Origin: Dysgonomonas sp.
GTDB lineage: Bacteria; Bacteroidota; Bacteroidia; Bacteroidales; Dysgonomonadaceae
Reading direction: 5' to 3'
NCBI GenBank assembly: GCA_003523545.1
Contig: DQAM01000130.1
Coordinates: forward strand, 1-5,923
Length of the DNA stretch: 5,923 bases
In this document: in pieces, positions 5,758 through 5,923 of the stretch
Layout of the letters: each line of letters starts with the position of its first letter
How positions within the stretch are numbered: the stretch's first letter is position 1
Program-made: the position numbers and the translations under genes
The notes under the pieces: model-generated
Told to the model about the DNA's origin: nothing
Seen by the model: only the letters and a program-made list of their open reading frames with translations
The model's database searches: none

Positions 5758-5923
5758 TCATCGAAATTTATTTTGCATGTATAATTCTTTTATTCTTTTC
5801 CGGGCTCTCGATAAAAGGACTCTTGTGTTAACACTAGATAAGCCCATTATATTTTCTATTTCTTCATTCGAATAATTATCAAAATGCCTTAATCTTATAA
5901 TCTTTCTTTGCTGTTCAGGCAAT
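5758..5923 (-). CDS. ECF-type RNA polymerase sigma factor (3' end only)
   Basis: Only the last 54 codons and the TGA stop are in the window; the gene runs off the right edge. The frame reads LPEQQRKIIRLRHFDNYSNE, then EEIENIMGLSSVNTRVLLSR, then ARKRIKEL, which is a clear sigma-70 region 4. It begins with the 'LP..qr.i..lr.f' helix, followed by the helix-turn-helix that reads the -35 element (YSNEEIENIMGLSSVNTRVLLSRAR) and a short basic tail. Regions 2 and 3 cannot be seen, so assignment to the ECF group rests on region-4 wording and on the operon. The stop is separated by a single base from the ATG of the candidate anti-sigma factor (TGA-T-ATG), indicating one transcript and translational coupling. 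Such sigma factors usually drive their own operon; that promoter would lie outside this window. Confidence 0.88.
   Translation of the reverse strand, partial: LPEQQRKIIRLRHFDNYSNEEIENIMGLSSVNTRVLLSRARKRIKELYMQNKFR

Noticed and set aside
5567..5875. A 102-codon plus-strand frame across the sigma/membrane-protein junction
   Set aside because: It overlaps two well-supported genes on the other strand, and its sequence has no recognisable pattern.

Overview
The window looks like chromosomal DNA from a member of the Bacteroidota, probably the order Bacteroidales (Dysgonomonas- or Parabacteroides-like). This is inferred from its AT-rich intergenic DNA, the absence of clear Shine-Dalgarno sequences before most starts, matches to the Bacteroidota -7 promoter consensus TAnnTTTG, a DUF4252 protein encoded behind an ECF sigma factor, and a 'TGTCATCCTGA'-type intergenic hairpin repeat. 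I cannot name the species.

Layout. (1) Positions 1-2207, minus strand: dsbD, a full-length 684-residue three-domain thiol:disulfide interchange protein. It is followed after only 2 nt by the first 50 codons of a small protein that may be a cupin and runs off the left edge. (2) Positions 2208-2529: an AT-rich divergent promoter region with one perfect TAnnTTTG box in each direction and some short palindromes. (3) Positions 2500-4203, plus strand: a secreted GH35-type beta-galactosidase-like glycosidase with a DUF5597-like C-terminus. It stands alone, with no SusC/SusD genes in view. (4) Positions 4203-4422: a convergent intergenic region with a probable terminator and a 67-nt imperfect inverted repeat. 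(5) Positions 4423-5923, minus strand: a tightly packed three-gene operon, transcribed right to left. It comprises an ECF sigma factor (only its region 4 is present), a single-pass membrane protein that could be the cognate anti-sigma factor, and an exported DUF4252 protein with an unusually long N-terminal helical region.

How the genes work together. DsbD would carry reducing power from the cytoplasm to the periplasm. The glycosidase would trim galactosides outside the cytoplasm. The right-hand operon has the shape of an envelope-signalling module: sigma factor, membrane protein and exported protein, with junctions of +1 nt and -4 nt that imply translational coupling. The signal and regulon cannot be read from this window. 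No tRNA, rRNA, CRISPR array, transposase, integrase or phage gene was seen. The most interesting parts are the sigma/membrane/DUF4252 operon and the intergenic structures; the other genes look ordinary.
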